From positions 1,178,001-1,242,000 of the forward strand of contig NZ_CP170453.1 in NCBI RefSeq assembly GCF_042492175.1: a stretch of 64,000 nt of DNA. The letters run 5' to 3'. Positions 16,174 to 24,404 of this stretch are shown here, in pieces. This DNA is from CAJXSN01 sp947492235. GTDB lineage: Bacteria > Pseudomonadota > Alphaproteobacteria > Sphingomonadales > Sphingomonadaceae. The notes beneath the pieces were generated by a model. The model was not told the DNA's origin. It searched no databases and saw only the letters and a program-made list of their open reading frames with translations. The position numbers and the translations under genes are program-made. Numbering within the stretch: the first letter of the stretch is position 1; the number at the start of each line of letters is the position of its first letter.

Positions 16174-16202
16174 TTGTATCATGATACACTATACCATATA
16201 TC
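16174..16202 (+). promoter_or_regulatory. merC promoter overlapped by a perfect palindrome
   Basis: TTGTAT (16174-16179) and TATATC (16197-16202) are exactly 17 bases apart. The 14-bp perfect palindrome TGTATCATGATACA (16175-16188) covers the -35 box and part of the spacer, as expected for a repressor site. Transcription would begin at about 16209, only a few bases before the ATG at 16212, and no Shine-Dalgarno sequence is present. The message may be leaderless or nearly so. Confidence 0.5.
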
Positions 16203-16211
16203 GCCCGCACG

Positions 16212-16595
16212 ATGAGTCGTCCCATCAATCCCATGCGCCAACGGCTGGACCGGGCTGGCATTGTCCTGTCGGGCCTGTGCGCCGTGCATTGCCTCGCGAG
16301 CATCGCGGTGGTCTCGGCGCTCGGGCTGGGTGGGCAGTGGTTCTTCGCGCCGGAGATCCATCGCTGGGGGCTGCTTGTGGCGCTGATTGTTGCCGCAGTC
16401 ACCATCGGCTGGGGCGCCATGCGCCACCGCCGCCGCGCGCCTTTCGTTGTTGCCATGATGGGGCTGAGCTTTATGGGCGGGGCTCTGGCCGCGCCGCACG
16501 GGCTGGAAGAGGCGGTTCTGACGATTATCGGCGTGGCGCTGGTGTCGCTCGGCCACATCCTCAATCTGCGCCCGCACTTGTCTGGCCAGCGCTGA
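16212..16595 (+). CDS. MerC-domain membrane protein
   Basis: 127 aa, four predicted membrane helices. The first helix carries the MerC metal-binding pair in GLCAVHC (C23 and C27 with H26). The family was defined by mercury transport, but chromosomal members are often linked to zinc or other metal homeostasis. No mer genes are nearby, so mercury resistance should not be assumed. Ends 16 bases before thiSG. Confidence 0.82.
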   Translation: MSRPINPMRQRLDRAGIVLSGLCAVHCLASIAVVSALGLGGQWFFAPEIHRWGLLVALIVAAVTIGWGAMRHRRRAPFVVAMMGLSFMGGALAAPHGLEEAVLTIIGVALVSLGHILNLRPHLSGQR

Positions 16596-16611
16596 ACGCT
16601 ATCTCGCTCCC

Positions 16612-17601
16612 ATGAGCGATACCAAAACCCTCACCGTCAACGGCGACAGCCGCACCACCTCTGCCGCCACCATCGCGCAGCTTGTCCAGGAGCTGGGCCT
16701 CGCGCCGGAGAAGGTCGCGGTTGAGCATAATGGCGTGATTGCCCCGCGTTCGACACTCGCGGATGTGGAGCTAGGCGAGGGCGATTCGCTGGAGATCGTG
16801 CATTTCGTCGGCGGCGGCGATGCGGCGCAGGATGATGACACATGGTCGGTCGCAGGCCGCACCTTCACCTCGCGCCTGATTGTCGGCACGGGCAAATACA
16901 AGGATTTCGAGCAGAACGCCGCCGCGCTGAAGGCGAGCGGGGCGGAAATCGTCACCGTCGCCGTGCGGCGCGTGAATGTCAGCGATCCGGGCGCGCCGAT
17001 GCTGACCGACTTTATCGATCCGAAAGAGACCACCTATCTGCCCAACACGGCGGGCTGCTTCACGGCGGACGACGCAATCCGCACTCTGCGGCTGGCGCGC
17101 GAGGCGGGGGGCTGGGATCTGGTCAAGCTGGAAGTGCTGGGCGAGGCCCGCACGCTCTATCCCGACATGCGCGAAACGCTGAAAGCGACCGAAGTGCTGG
17201 CCAAGGAAGGCTTCCATCCCATGGTCTATTGCGCCGACGATCCCATCGCCGCGCAGCAGCTGGAAGAGGCGGGCGCGGTCGCCATCATGCCGCTCGGCGC
17301 GCCGATTGGCAGCGGGCTGGGCATCCAGAACCGCGTGACCATCCGCCTGATCGTCGAAGGCGCGAAGGTGCCGGTGCTGGTCGATGCCGGCGTCGGCACG
17401 GCTAGCGATGCGGCGGTTGCGATGGAGCTGGGCTGCGATGGGGTGCTGATGAACACCGCCATCGCCGAGGCGAAGGACCCGATCCGCATGGCCCGCGCGA
17501 TGAAGCTCGCCGTGGAGGCGGGGCGCGATGCGTATCTGGCCGGGCGCATGGCAACGCGGAAATATGCCGACCCGAGTAGCCCGCTGGCGGGGTTGATTTG
17601 A
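16612..17601 (+). CDS. thiSG: Bifunctional ThiS-ThiG: sulfur carrier fused to thiazole synthase
   Basis: 329 aa. Residues 1-69 are ThiS-like, ending in VHFVGGG (Gly67-69). A short acidic linker follows, then residues ~78-329 are ThiG, with the Schiff-base lysine K172 in LVKLEVLG, and PLGAPIGSGLGI and DAGVGTASDA phosphate-binding segments. Makes the thiazole phosphate of thiamine from deoxyxylulose phosphate. The ThiS Gly-Gly, normally the free C terminus that becomes a thiocarboxylate, is internal here. Confidence 0.92.
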   Translation: MSDTKTLTVNGDSRTTSAATIAQLVQELGLAPEKVAVEHNGVIAPRSTLADVELGEGDSLEIVHFVGGGDAAQDDDTWSVAGRTFTSRLIVGTGKYKDFEQNAAALKASGAEIVTVAVRRVNVSDPGAPMLTDFIDPKETTYLPNTAGCFTADDAIRTLRLAREAGGWDLVKLEVLGEARTLYPDMRETLKATEVLAKEGFHPMVYCADDPIAAQQLEEAGAVAIMPLGAPIGSGLGIQNRVTIRLIVEGAKVPVLVDAGVGTASDAAVAMELGCDGVLMNTAIAEAKDPIRMARAMKLAVEAGRDAYLAGRMATRKYADPSSPLAGLI

Positions 17602-17744
17602 TTTACGAACCCGCATCCGCGGGTTCATCCTCGGTGCTGTTTCGACCCGTTCCGGGTCGAGCACCTGCGGGCGGGCAGTCGCCCTTGCGGCCCGCTGGTC
17701 GCGGGCCGGAGCAGCGCTTGCCGCTGAAGCAATAGATAAAATCC

Positions 17745-17768
17745 CGCTCATCCTGAGCTTGTCGAAGG
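17745..17768 (-). repeat. REP-like repeat, first copy
   Basis: Read on the minus strand, this 24-mer (CCTTCGACAAGCTCAGGATG then AGCG) agrees with the copy at 17808-17831 at 20 of 24 positions. The CCTTCGACA-GCTCAGG core is a dyad-containing element found scattered between genes in many alphaproteobacteria. Confidence 0.75.
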
Positions 17769-17807
17769 ATCGCACTTTTCTTCTAGCACTTGGCTTGAAA
17801 CCGGGGC

Positions 17808-17831
17808 CCTTCGACAGGCTCAGGGCGAACG
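17808..17831 (+). repeat. REP-like repeat, second copy in inverted orientation
   Basis: CCTTCGACAGGCTCAGGGCG then AACG. Together with the first copy it forms an inverted pair separated by about 40 bases, the arrangement seen in BIME-type units. The two copies could pair in RNA to give one long stem. Confidence 0.75.
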
Positions 17832-17998
17832 GATCTGGGAAAGAGCGCCCTATAAGACGATAGAGGCTATTGGATCAGAGTGGCCCGGGACCGTAAGGTC
17901 CCGCAAGGCCGACTGGCCGCCCGCAGCGACGCGCCCGTCAGGGCGCATGAGCGAGGAAGCAAGCGGGGCGGATGCCCCGCGCCCGCAGCGCCAAGCAA

Positions 17999-18031
17999 AC
18001 AAAAAAGCTTTTATCCCGCAGGGATAACAGC
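17999..18031 (-). terminator. Terminator that contains the stop codon of the DUF3035 gene
   Basis: On the minus strand a GCTgTTATCCC / GGGATAAaAGC stem with a 3-base loop is followed by TTTTTTG. The TAA stop of the DUF3035 gene (18013-18011) lies inside the 3' arm, so a ribosome reaching the stop codon covers the hairpin. Confidence 0.82.
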
Positions 18032-18424
18032 TTGCGCCGCTTGCCCGTCGCCTTCGGGCGCGGCGATGATGTCGCGGGTTACGCGGCCCTTGGCCACGGT
18101 GTTGGTCCGCTCGCTGCCGACAGCCGAGCGGATGCCCGGTACCGCTTCGCCTGCGCGGTCCAGGACGCTGGTTTCCACGCTGGAGCGCGGGGCCGGGCCA
18201 CCGAACAATACGTCGAGCGCCTGCTCGCTGGCCGTGCCGCCTGCCGGGCGGGGTGCGCCTTCGGACGGGGGCACGAGGTTGAAGTCCGGCGGGACCACCA
18301 GCGGCGCCTGACGCTGAACGGCAAACTCGTCCGGACGGTCGCGGTCCAGCAGACCGCCACCGCCGCAGCCCACCAGGGCCAGGGTCGAGAGGCTGAGAAT
18401 AGCGGGCTTCAGGGCATTACGCAT
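18011..18424 (-). CDS. DUF3035 lipoprotein
   Basis: 137 aa. Signal peptide with lipobox ALVGC (lipidated Cys at about residue 20) followed by a Gly run. The DUF3035 core reads RPDEFAVQRQAPLVVPPDFNLVPP, common in alphaproteobacteria; function unknown. Its ATG shares the A of the lspA stop (TGATG). Lying next to lipoprotein signal peptidase, it is presumably itself a substrate of that enzyme. Confidence 0.83.
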   Translation of the reverse strand: MRNALKPAILSLSTLALVGCGGGGLLDRDRPDEFAVQRQAPLVVPPDFNLVPPSEGAPRPAGGTASEQALDVLFGGPAPRSSVETSVLDRAGEAVPGIRSAVGSERTNTVAKGRVTRDIIAAPEGDGQAAQAVIPAG

Positions 18425-18960
18425 CAATTCGTCTCCGTAGACGCGGCAACCGCGTCCTTTGGTGTGTCCTCTTCACTGTCGCGCAGGAAGAAGGAACGGG
18501 CAAGGATTATCAGCACGCCAATGGTGATCGCGGCATCGGCGACGTTGAAAATAAGGAACGGGCGGAACTCGCCGATATGCAGATCGGCATAGTCGATCAC
18601 ATAGCCCCAGGTGTAGCGGTCATAGATATTCCCCAGCGCGCCGCCGAGGATCATTGCGAGGCCGAGAATGTCGCCCATCGCCCGTTCGCGCAGCATCCAG
18701 ACGAACACCACGCCCGCGATCAGCGCGGTCACCAGCACCAGCATCCAGCGCATTTCCACGCTGGTCGCCTCGAACATGCCGAGCGACACGCCAAAATTCT
18801 GCGTCCAGCGCAGGTCGAAGAACGGGATCAGCTCGATCACGCCTTTCTCGCGCAGCTCCAGCGGCACGCGCACCAGCCATTTGATATACTGGTCCACCGC
18901 GCAGATAATCAGCGCGATTCCGAGGCCGATCAGGCGGTTCTTGGTGAAGATACCGCTCAT
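18424..18960 (-). CDS. lspA: Lipoprotein signal peptidase (signal peptidase II)
   Basis: 178 aa, four membrane helices. The aspartyl-protease residues are in ICAVDQYIK near the N terminus, GALGNIYDRYTWGYVIDY, and FNVADAAITIG near the last helix. Cleaves prolipoproteins after lipid attachment, in the inner membrane. ATG 18960 overlaps the ileS stop (ATGA); the ileS-lspA pairing is classical. Confidence 0.93.
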   Translation of the reverse strand: MSGIFTKNRLIGLGIALIICAVDQYIKWLVRVPLELREKGVIELIPFFDLRWTQNFGVSLGMFEATSVEMRWMLVLVTALIAGVVFVWMLRERAMGDILGLAMILGGALGNIYDRYTWGYVIDYADLHIGEFRPFLIFNVADAAITIGVLIILARSFFLRDSEEDTPKDAVAASTETN

Positions 18961-21866
18961 CCCACCACTCCTTCGCAGCGGCTGCACAGCGCGCCGTCTT
19001 CCGCCACGGAGGGCAGCAGGCGCCAGCAGCGGCCGCATTTGTCTTCGGAGGAACGGGTGACCATCACCTCCCCTCCATCGCTGCGCGTGACTGACGCGCA
19101 AATGAACAGCTCTGCCAAAGCTTCATCGGAAAACCCCTCGGGTACGTCCGCAGCGGGCACGGTGACGTCCGCCTCGTTGCTGGAGCGGATGGTCTTCTCC
19201 CGCCGCAAGGGCTCGATGGCTTCGGTCACACGTTCGCGCAGATTGCGCAGCTTTGCCCAGCGGTCGCCGGTAATCGGCACCTCGGGCACCGGCGGCCATT
19301 CCAGCAGGTGCACGCTACCGCCGTCAGGATAGCGTGTGCTCCACACTTCCTCGGCGGTGAACACCAGCACGGGCGAGACATAGCGGACCAGCGCGTGGAA
19401 CAGAATGTCCAGCACGGTGCGATAGGCGTTGCGCGTGGTGCTCTCCGGCCCATCGCAATAGAGCGTGTCCTTGCGGATATCGAAGAAGAAGGCCGAGAGG
19501 TCCTCGTTGCAGAAATCGACCAGCAGGCGGGTGTAGGTGTTAAAGTCGAAATCATGCACCGCCTGCTTCAGCTTGCCGTCCAGTTCGGACAGCAGGCCGA
19601 GCACATAGATCTCCAGCTCCGGTACTTCGCCCGTATCGCCCGCATCGCCGATAAACCCGTCCAGCGCGCCCAGCAGATAGCGGAACGTGTTGCGCAGGCG
19701 GCGGTACTGGTCGCCCACGCCTTTGAGGATCTCGTCCCCGATCCGGTGGTCTTCGGTGTAATCGACGCTCAGCGCCCACAGGCGGATGATGTCCGCGCCG
19801 TATTGCTCCATCACCTTGTTCGGATCGGTGGTGTTGCCCAGCGATTTGGACTGTTTGTAGCCCTTGGAATCCATCGTGAACCCGTGGGTCAGCACTGCCT
19901 CGTAAGGCGCGCGGCCTCTGGTGCCGCAGCTTTCCAGCAAAGACGACTGGAACCAGCCGCGATGCTGGTCGCTGCCTTCCAGATAGAGATCGGCGGGGCT
20001 GGTCAGTTCCGGCCACTCGTCCGATTCGAGCACGAAAGCGTGGGTGGAGCCGCTGTCGAACCACACGTCGAGAATGTCGGTGACCATCTCGTAGTCGTCC
20101 GGGTTGCGATCCGGGCCGAGAAACTCTGCGGCGCGGCTTTCTTCCCACGCATCGACGGTATCGGCGGCGATGGCCGTCTGGATGCGGTGGTTGACCTGGG
20201 GATCGACCAGCAATTCGCCGGTTGCGCGGTGCACGAAAAGGGCGAGCGGCACGCCCCAGGCGCGCTGGCGGCTGATCAGCCAGTCGGGGCGGCCTTCGAC
20301 CATACTGCGCAGGCGGTTGCGGCCCTTCTCCGGCACGAAGCGCACCCGCTCGATTTCCGACAAAGCGCGCTCGCGCAGGGTGGGGGAAGCGCACAGGGTC
20401 TCGTCGGCGGGATCAATCGCGCCGCCTTCGCCTTCCCAGCCCTTTTCGGCCTGCGTTTTGGGCGTGATGTGCTCCAGCGTCTCGTCGATCGCGATGAACC
20501 ATTGCGGCGTGCAGCGATAGACGACCTTGGCTTTCGAGCGCCATGAATGCGGGTAGCTGTGCGCGTAATCTGCGCTCGCGCTGAGCAGCGCGCCCGCTTC
20601 GGCCAAGTCGGAGCAGATCGGCCCGTCGGGCGCATTGAAGGGTTTGTTGATCACGCTGCGGCGGCGGTCATCCTCGCCGCCCAGCCACAGCCAGTCGTCG
20701 CGATAGCGCCCGTCGCCCATCACAGCGAAGACCGGATCGATGCCGTTCGCCTTGCACAGATCGAAATCGTCCTCGCCGTGATCGGGCGCCATATGGACAA
20801 TGCCGGTGCCGCTGTCGGTGGTGACGAAATCGCCAGCGAGCATCGGACGCGGCTTGGCGTAGAACCCGCCGAGATGGTGCATCGGGTGGCGGACGATGGT
20901 TCCGGCGAGGTCGGAGCCTTTGCCTTCCCAAAGCTCGGTCACCTGAGCCTTAACCGAAGATCCGGCATTTCGCTCAAGAAACGCCGCTTGCAGCGATTTC
21001 GCAATTAGCAGCTGAAAGTCCATCGACCCACGACCGGACGATGCACCGATGCTCGGCGCGAAAAAACTCGCTTTAAGAAGCACATATTCAATTTCCGGCC
21101 CATAGGCCAAAGCCTGATTCACCGGAATCGTCCAAGGTGTCGTCGTCCAGATCACCGCATGCGCGCCGACTAGTTCGGGGATACCGCTCTCGACAATCTC
21201 GAACGCCACGTCGATCTGCGGGCTGTCGGTCAGGTCCTGATATTCGACCTCTGCATCGGCCAGCGCGGTTTCCTCCACCGGCGACCACATCACCGGCTTC
21301 GCACCGCGATAGAGCTGGCCGGTCTCGGCGAATTTGTGCAGTTCGGCGACAATCGCGCCCTCCGCTTCGGGGCGCATGGTCAGATAGGGTTTGTCCCACC
21401 GGCCCTGAATGCCGAGCCGCTTCAGCTGCTCGCGCTGAACATCGACCCATTTCTGGGCGTATTCGCGGCATTCGCGGCGGAATTCCTTGGCCGGAACGTC
21501 CTTCTTGTTGCGCTTCTTCTTGCGGTAGAGCTCCTCCACCTTCCACTCGATCGGCAGGCCGTGGCAATCCCAGCCCGGCACATAGGGCGCGTCCTTGCCC
21601 AGCAGGCTTTGCGAGCGGACCACCGTGTCCTTCAGCACATGATTAAGCGCGTGGCCGATATGCATGTCGCCATTGGCGTAGGGCGGGCCATCGTGGAGGA
21701 TGAACTTCTCGCGCCCGGCGCGGGTTTCGCGCAGTTCCTCGTACAGCTTCTCGTCCTGCCAGCGGGCCAGAATACCCGGCTCCTTCTGCGGCAGACCCGC
21801 CTTCATGGGGAAGTCGGTCTTCGGCAGGAAGACGGTGTCTTTATAGTCTGGCTTGTTGTCGGGCAT
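18957..21866 (-). CDS. ileS: Isoleucyl-tRNA synthetase
   Basis: 969 aa, class I synthetase. HIGH motif at H69-I-G-H72 (MHIGHALNH), editing domain in the middle (VIWTTTPWTIPVNQALA), KMSKS-type loop as KQSKSLGN, anticodon-binding domain, and a C-terminal zinc finger (CGRCWRLLPS ... CSRCEGVVG). Charges tRNA-Ile in the cytoplasm. Heads the ileS-lspA-DUF3035 operon and lies just downstream of the rhamnose genes on the same strand. Confidence 0.96.
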   Translation of the reverse strand: MPDNKPDYKDTVFLPKTDFPMKAGLPQKEPGILARWQDEKLYEELRETRAGREKFILHDGPPYANGDMHIGHALNHVLKDTVVRSQSLLGKDAPYVPGWDCHGLPIEWKVEELYRKKKRNKKDVPAKEFRRECREYAQKWVDVQREQLKRLGIQGRWDKPYLTMRPEAEGAIVAELHKFAETGQLYRGAKPVMWSPVEETALADAEVEYQDLTDSPQIDVAFEIVESGIPELVGAHAVIWTTTPWTIPVNQALAYGPEIEYVLLKASFFAPSIGASSGRGSMDFQLLIAKSLQAAFLERNAGSSVKAQVTELWEGKGSDLAGTIVRHPMHHLGGFYAKPRPMLAGDFVTTDSGTGIVHMAPDHGEDDFDLCKANGIDPVFAVMGDGRYRDDWLWLGGEDDRRRSVINKPFNAPDGPICSDLAEAGALLSASADYAHSYPHSWRSKAKVVYRCTPQWFIAIDETLEHITPKTQAEKGWEGEGGAIDPADETLCASPTLRERALSEIERVRFVPEKGRNRLRSMVEGRPDWLISRQRAWGVPLALFVHRATGELLVDPQVNHRIQTAIAADTVDAWEESRAAEFLGPDRNPDDYEMVTDILDVWFDSGSTHAFVLESDEWPELTSPADLYLEGSDQHRGWFQSSLLESCGTRGRAPYEAVLTHGFTMDSKGYKQSKSLGNTTDPNKVMEQYGADIIRLWALSVDYTEDHRIGDEILKGVGDQYRRLRNTFRYLLGALDGFIGDAGDTGEVPELEIYVLGLLSELDGKLKQAVHDFDFNTYTRLLVDFCNEDLSAFFFDIRKDTLYCDGPESTTRNAYRTVLDILFHALVRYVSPVLVFTAEEVWSTRYPDGGSVHLLEWPPVPEVPITGDRWAKLRNLRERVTEAIEPLRREKTIRSSNEADVTVPAADVPEGFSDEALAELFICASVTRSDGGEVMVTRSSEDKCGRCWRLLPSVAEDGALCSRCEGVVG

Positions 21867-21915
21867 GATGGGGTGGGCGGTTAGGGCATAATGCAGGGCG
21901 GATAAAGCCTGCTTG

Positions 21916-22767
21916 TCAGCGCGCCGCGCCGAGTTCTTGCAGGACTTCGCGCAAGGCGGCGTGCCAGTCGGGCCGGTCGATCCCGAATGCGGCCCGTGTA
22001 GCGCTGCAATCCATCCGCGAATTGAGCGGGCGCGCGGCGGGTGTGGGATAGGCGCTTGTGGGGATGTCCTCGACCTTCACAGCCTTTCCGCTTGCCTCGA
22101 AGACTGCTCGCGCAAAGTCTGCCCAAGTCGTGTCGGGGCTGCCGGAGAAGTGGTAGGTGCCGCTCTTCTCGGGCGCGGTGGCCAGTTGATGGGCGATGTT
22201 GTGGCACGCTGCGGCAATGGCGCGTGCCGGGGTTGGCCCGCCATGCTGGTCGCCCACAACCGTCAGAGACTTGCGGGTCTCGGCCAAACGCAGCATGGTT
22301 TTGACAAAATTGTTGCCATGCGCGGAGAAAACCCAACTGGTGCGCAGGATGGCATAAACGCCGCCCGCGCCGCGTACTGCGTCCTCGCCCGCCAATTTGG
22401 TCCGGCCATAAGCGCCCAAGGGGCCAGTGGGATCGGAGGGATTAAACGGCATGTCGCCCCCGCCTTCGAAGACATAATCGGTCGAGATGTGGACAAAAGG
22501 CACGCCCTTTTCGGCAGCGACGCGTGCCATCGCAGCAGGCGCGTCTGCGTTGGTCACCTGAGCAGCGGCTTCGTCCTCCTCCGCCTTGTCGACCGCAGTG
22601 TAGGCCGCTGCATTGATGACAGCTGCGCACTCGGTCTCGCGGATTAGAGTGGCGCAGGCCTCTGGATCGTTCAAATCCGCCTCGGCCCGCGAGAGGGAGT
22701 GCACTCCATCGAGCTTTGCCAGTTCGATACCGACTTGCCCAGTGCTGCCGAAGACGAGGATGGTCAC
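21916..22767 (-). CDS. rfbD: dTDP-4-dehydrorhamnose reductase
   Basis: 283 aa from GTG 22767, 4 bases after the rfbB stop; the apparent upstream extension lies inside rfbB. SDR fold: nucleotide site ILVFGSTGQVG, VINAAAYTAVDKAE, STDYVFEG, and catalytic Tyr-Lys in YGRTKLAGE. Last step in making dTDP-L-rhamnose for the surface polysaccharide. Final gene of the long glycan locus. Confidence 0.93.
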   Translation of the reverse strand: MTILVFGSTGQVGIELAKLDGVHSLSRAEADLNDPEACATLIRETECAAVINAAAYTAVDKAEEDEAAAQVTNADAPAAMARVAAEKGVPFVHISTDYVFEGGGDMPFNPSDPTGPLGAYGRTKLAGEDAVRGAGGVYAILRTSWVFSAHGNNFVKTMLRLAETRKSLTVVGDQHGGPTPARAIAAACHNIAHQLATAPEKSGTYHFSGSPDTTWADFARAVFEASGKAVKVEDIPTSAYPTPAARPLNSRMDCSATRAAFGIDRPDWHAALREVLQELGAAR

Positions 22768-22771
22768 AGCT

Positions 22772-23812
22772 TCAGGCCTTGGTGCCGAGCCGCTGGCCGA
22801 CGCCAGTGCGTTCCCGCAGCGCGCGCCACCAGTCCTCGTTTTCCAGATACCAATCAACGGTGGCGGAGAGGCCTTCCTCCAGCGTCACGCTCGGTCGCCA
22901 GCCGAGTTCGGTGCGGATCCGTTCCGGGTCGATGGCATAGCGCATATCGTGCCCCGGCCGGTCGGTAACGAAGGCGATTTGTTCTTCGCGGGGGGTGTTT
23001 CCCGGACGTTTTTCATCGAGCAGTCGGCAGATCGTGCGCACGATGTCGATATTCTTCGCCTCGTTCTCGCCGCCGATATTGTACGTACGGCCCAGCGCGC
23101 CCTTGCCCAGCACAGTCAGCAGAGCGTCGGCGTGATCCTCGACATACAGCCAGTCGCGCACATTCTCGCCCGCGCCGTAGACCGGGATGTCCTCGCCCGC
23201 CAGCGCCCGCAGGATGACCACGGGAATCAGCTTTTCGGGGAATTGGAACGGACCGTAATTGTTGCTGCAATTGGTGACGATCACCGGCAGGCCGTATGTT
23301 TCGGCCCATGCCCGCGCCAAATGGTCGCTGGCGGCTTTGCTGGCGCTGTAGGGGCTGCGCGGATCGTAGGGCGTATCCTCGGTAAACATGCCGGTTTCGC
23401 CGAGCGAACCATACACTTCGTCGGTCGAAACATGGTGGAAGCGGAAGGTTTCCGGCTTGCCCGCCTGCGTCCAGTACGCGCGCGCTGCCTCCAGCAGATG
23501 AAACGTGCCCATGACATTGGTGTCGATGAAAGTGCCCGGCCCGTCGATCGAGCGGTCGACATGGCTCTCTGCTGCTAGGTGCATGATCGCATCGGGCTGG
23601 AACCCGCCGATCACCCGGTCGAGCGAATCGCGGTCGCGGATATCGACCTGCGCGAAGCTGTAATGCTCGCTGGTCGATACGCTCGCCAGATTGTCGAGAC
23701 AGGCCGCATAGGTCAGCGCATCGAGCGCGCAGACATCATGGCCCGCCGCAATGGCCTGACGGGTCACAGCCGATCCGATAAATCCGGCGGCGCCGGTGAC
23801 GAGCAATCTCAT
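22772..23812 (-). CDS. rfbB: dTDP-glucose 4,6-dehydratase
   Basis: 346 aa. Extended SDR with NAD site VTGAAGFIGSAV, HLAAESHVDRSI, STDEVYGSLG and catalytic YSASKAASDH; NCSNNYGPFQFPEKLIP is typical of the RmlB branch. Converts dTDP-glucose to dTDP-4-keto-6-deoxyglucose. Three bases downstream of rfbC. The thymidylyltransferase rfbA needed upstream in the pathway is not in this window. Confidence 0.94.
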   Translation of the reverse strand: MRLLVTGAAGFIGSAVTRQAIAAGHDVCALDALTYAACLDNLASVSTSEHYSFAQVDIRDRDSLDRVIGGFQPDAIMHLAAESHVDRSIDGPGTFIDTNVMGTFHLLEAARAYWTQAGKPETFRFHHVSTDEVYGSLGETGMFTEDTPYDPRSPYSASKAASDHLARAWAETYGLPVIVTNCSNNYGPFQFPEKLIPVVILRALAGEDIPVYGAGENVRDWLYVEDHADALLTVLGKGALGRTYNIGGENEAKNIDIVRTICRLLDEKRPGNTPREEQIAFVTDRPGHDMRYAIDPERIRTELGWRPSVTLEEGLSATVDWYLENEDWWRALRERTGVGQRLGTKA

Positions 23813-23815
23813 GGT

Positions 23816-24379
23816 TCAGTTCTCATATTGGAAGGGCGTGCCCGTTTCGGCCAGCGACGGTGCAGCGGCGTCCTTCGCGGAAAGCACGGCATCCTCGCGC
23901 GCAATGCCCCAGTCGATGGCGAGATCGGGATCGTCGAAGCGGATGGTGCCGTCGCATTCGGGGGCATAGAAATCGGAGCATTTGTAGAGCAGCTGGGTGT
24001 CCGCCTCCAGCGCCACAAAGCCATGGAGGAAGCCCGCCGGGATAAACAATTGCCGGCCATTCTCGGCCGACAATTCCACCACGATGTGCTCGCCATAGGT
24101 CGGCGAGCCTTGGCGGAAATCGACCGCGACATCGCGCACCGCGCCCGCTGCGACGCGGACCAGTTTCGCCTGCGCATGGGGCGGCGATTGGTAATGCAGC
24201 CCGCGCACTGTCCCTGCTTCGCGGCTGAGCGAATGGTTGTCCTGCACGAAATCACAAGTGATCCCGGCCTCGGCCAGCGCGCGCTTGGAATACACCTCGC
24301 TAAACCATCCGCGATCATCGGCGAACCGGCGCGGGGTCAGGATGAGGCAACCGGGCAGGGCGGTTTGTTCGACTTGCAT
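23816..24379 (-). CDS. rfbC: dTDP-4-dehydrorhamnose 3,5-epimerase
   Basis: 187 aa cupin. Signature residues: DDRGWFSEVYSKRAL, QDNHSLS, the catalytic-His segment GTVRGLHYQSPPHAQAKLVR, and IPAGFLHGFVAL. Acts between RfbB and RfbD. The gene order rfbC-rfbB-rfbD on one strand suggests a single rhamnose module placed at the end of the glycan locus. Confidence 0.94.
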   Translation of the reverse strand: MQVEQTALPGCLILTPRRFADDRGWFSEVYSKRALAEAGITCDFVQDNHSLSREAGTVRGLHYQSPPHAQAKLVRVAAGAVRDVAVDFRQGSPTYGEHIVVELSAENGRQLFIPAGFLHGFVALEADTQLLYKCSDFYAPECDGTIRFDDPDLAIDWGIAREDAVLSAKDAAAPSLAETGTPFQYEN

Positions 24380-24404
24380 GGAAGATGAAGGTCCTGAGTC
24401 TGGA

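Larger units (their letters stand above)
17602..17998. other. 400-base non-coding region packed with hairpins
   Basis: No credible gene. At least six compact stem-loops can be read: 17607-17626 (8-bp stem, loop ATCC), 17642-17660 (8-bp), 17689-17707 (7-bp), 17887-17902 (6-bp, loop GTAA), 17931-17946 (6-bp, loop GTCA) and 17963-17980 (7-bp). An inverted pair of REP-like repeats sits at 17745-17831. It separates thiSG from the convergent ileS-lspA-DUF3035 operon. Confidence 0.7.

Noticed and set aside
16212..16595. Mercury resistance operon
   Set aside because: Only a MerC-domain gene is present, without merR, merT, merP or merA, so mercury detoxification is not supported.
17880..18311. 143-codon plus-strand open frame over the hairpin region and antisense DUF3035
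   Set aside because: The first 40 codons run through perfect dyads and the rest is antisense to a good lipoprotein gene; no ribosome-binding site.
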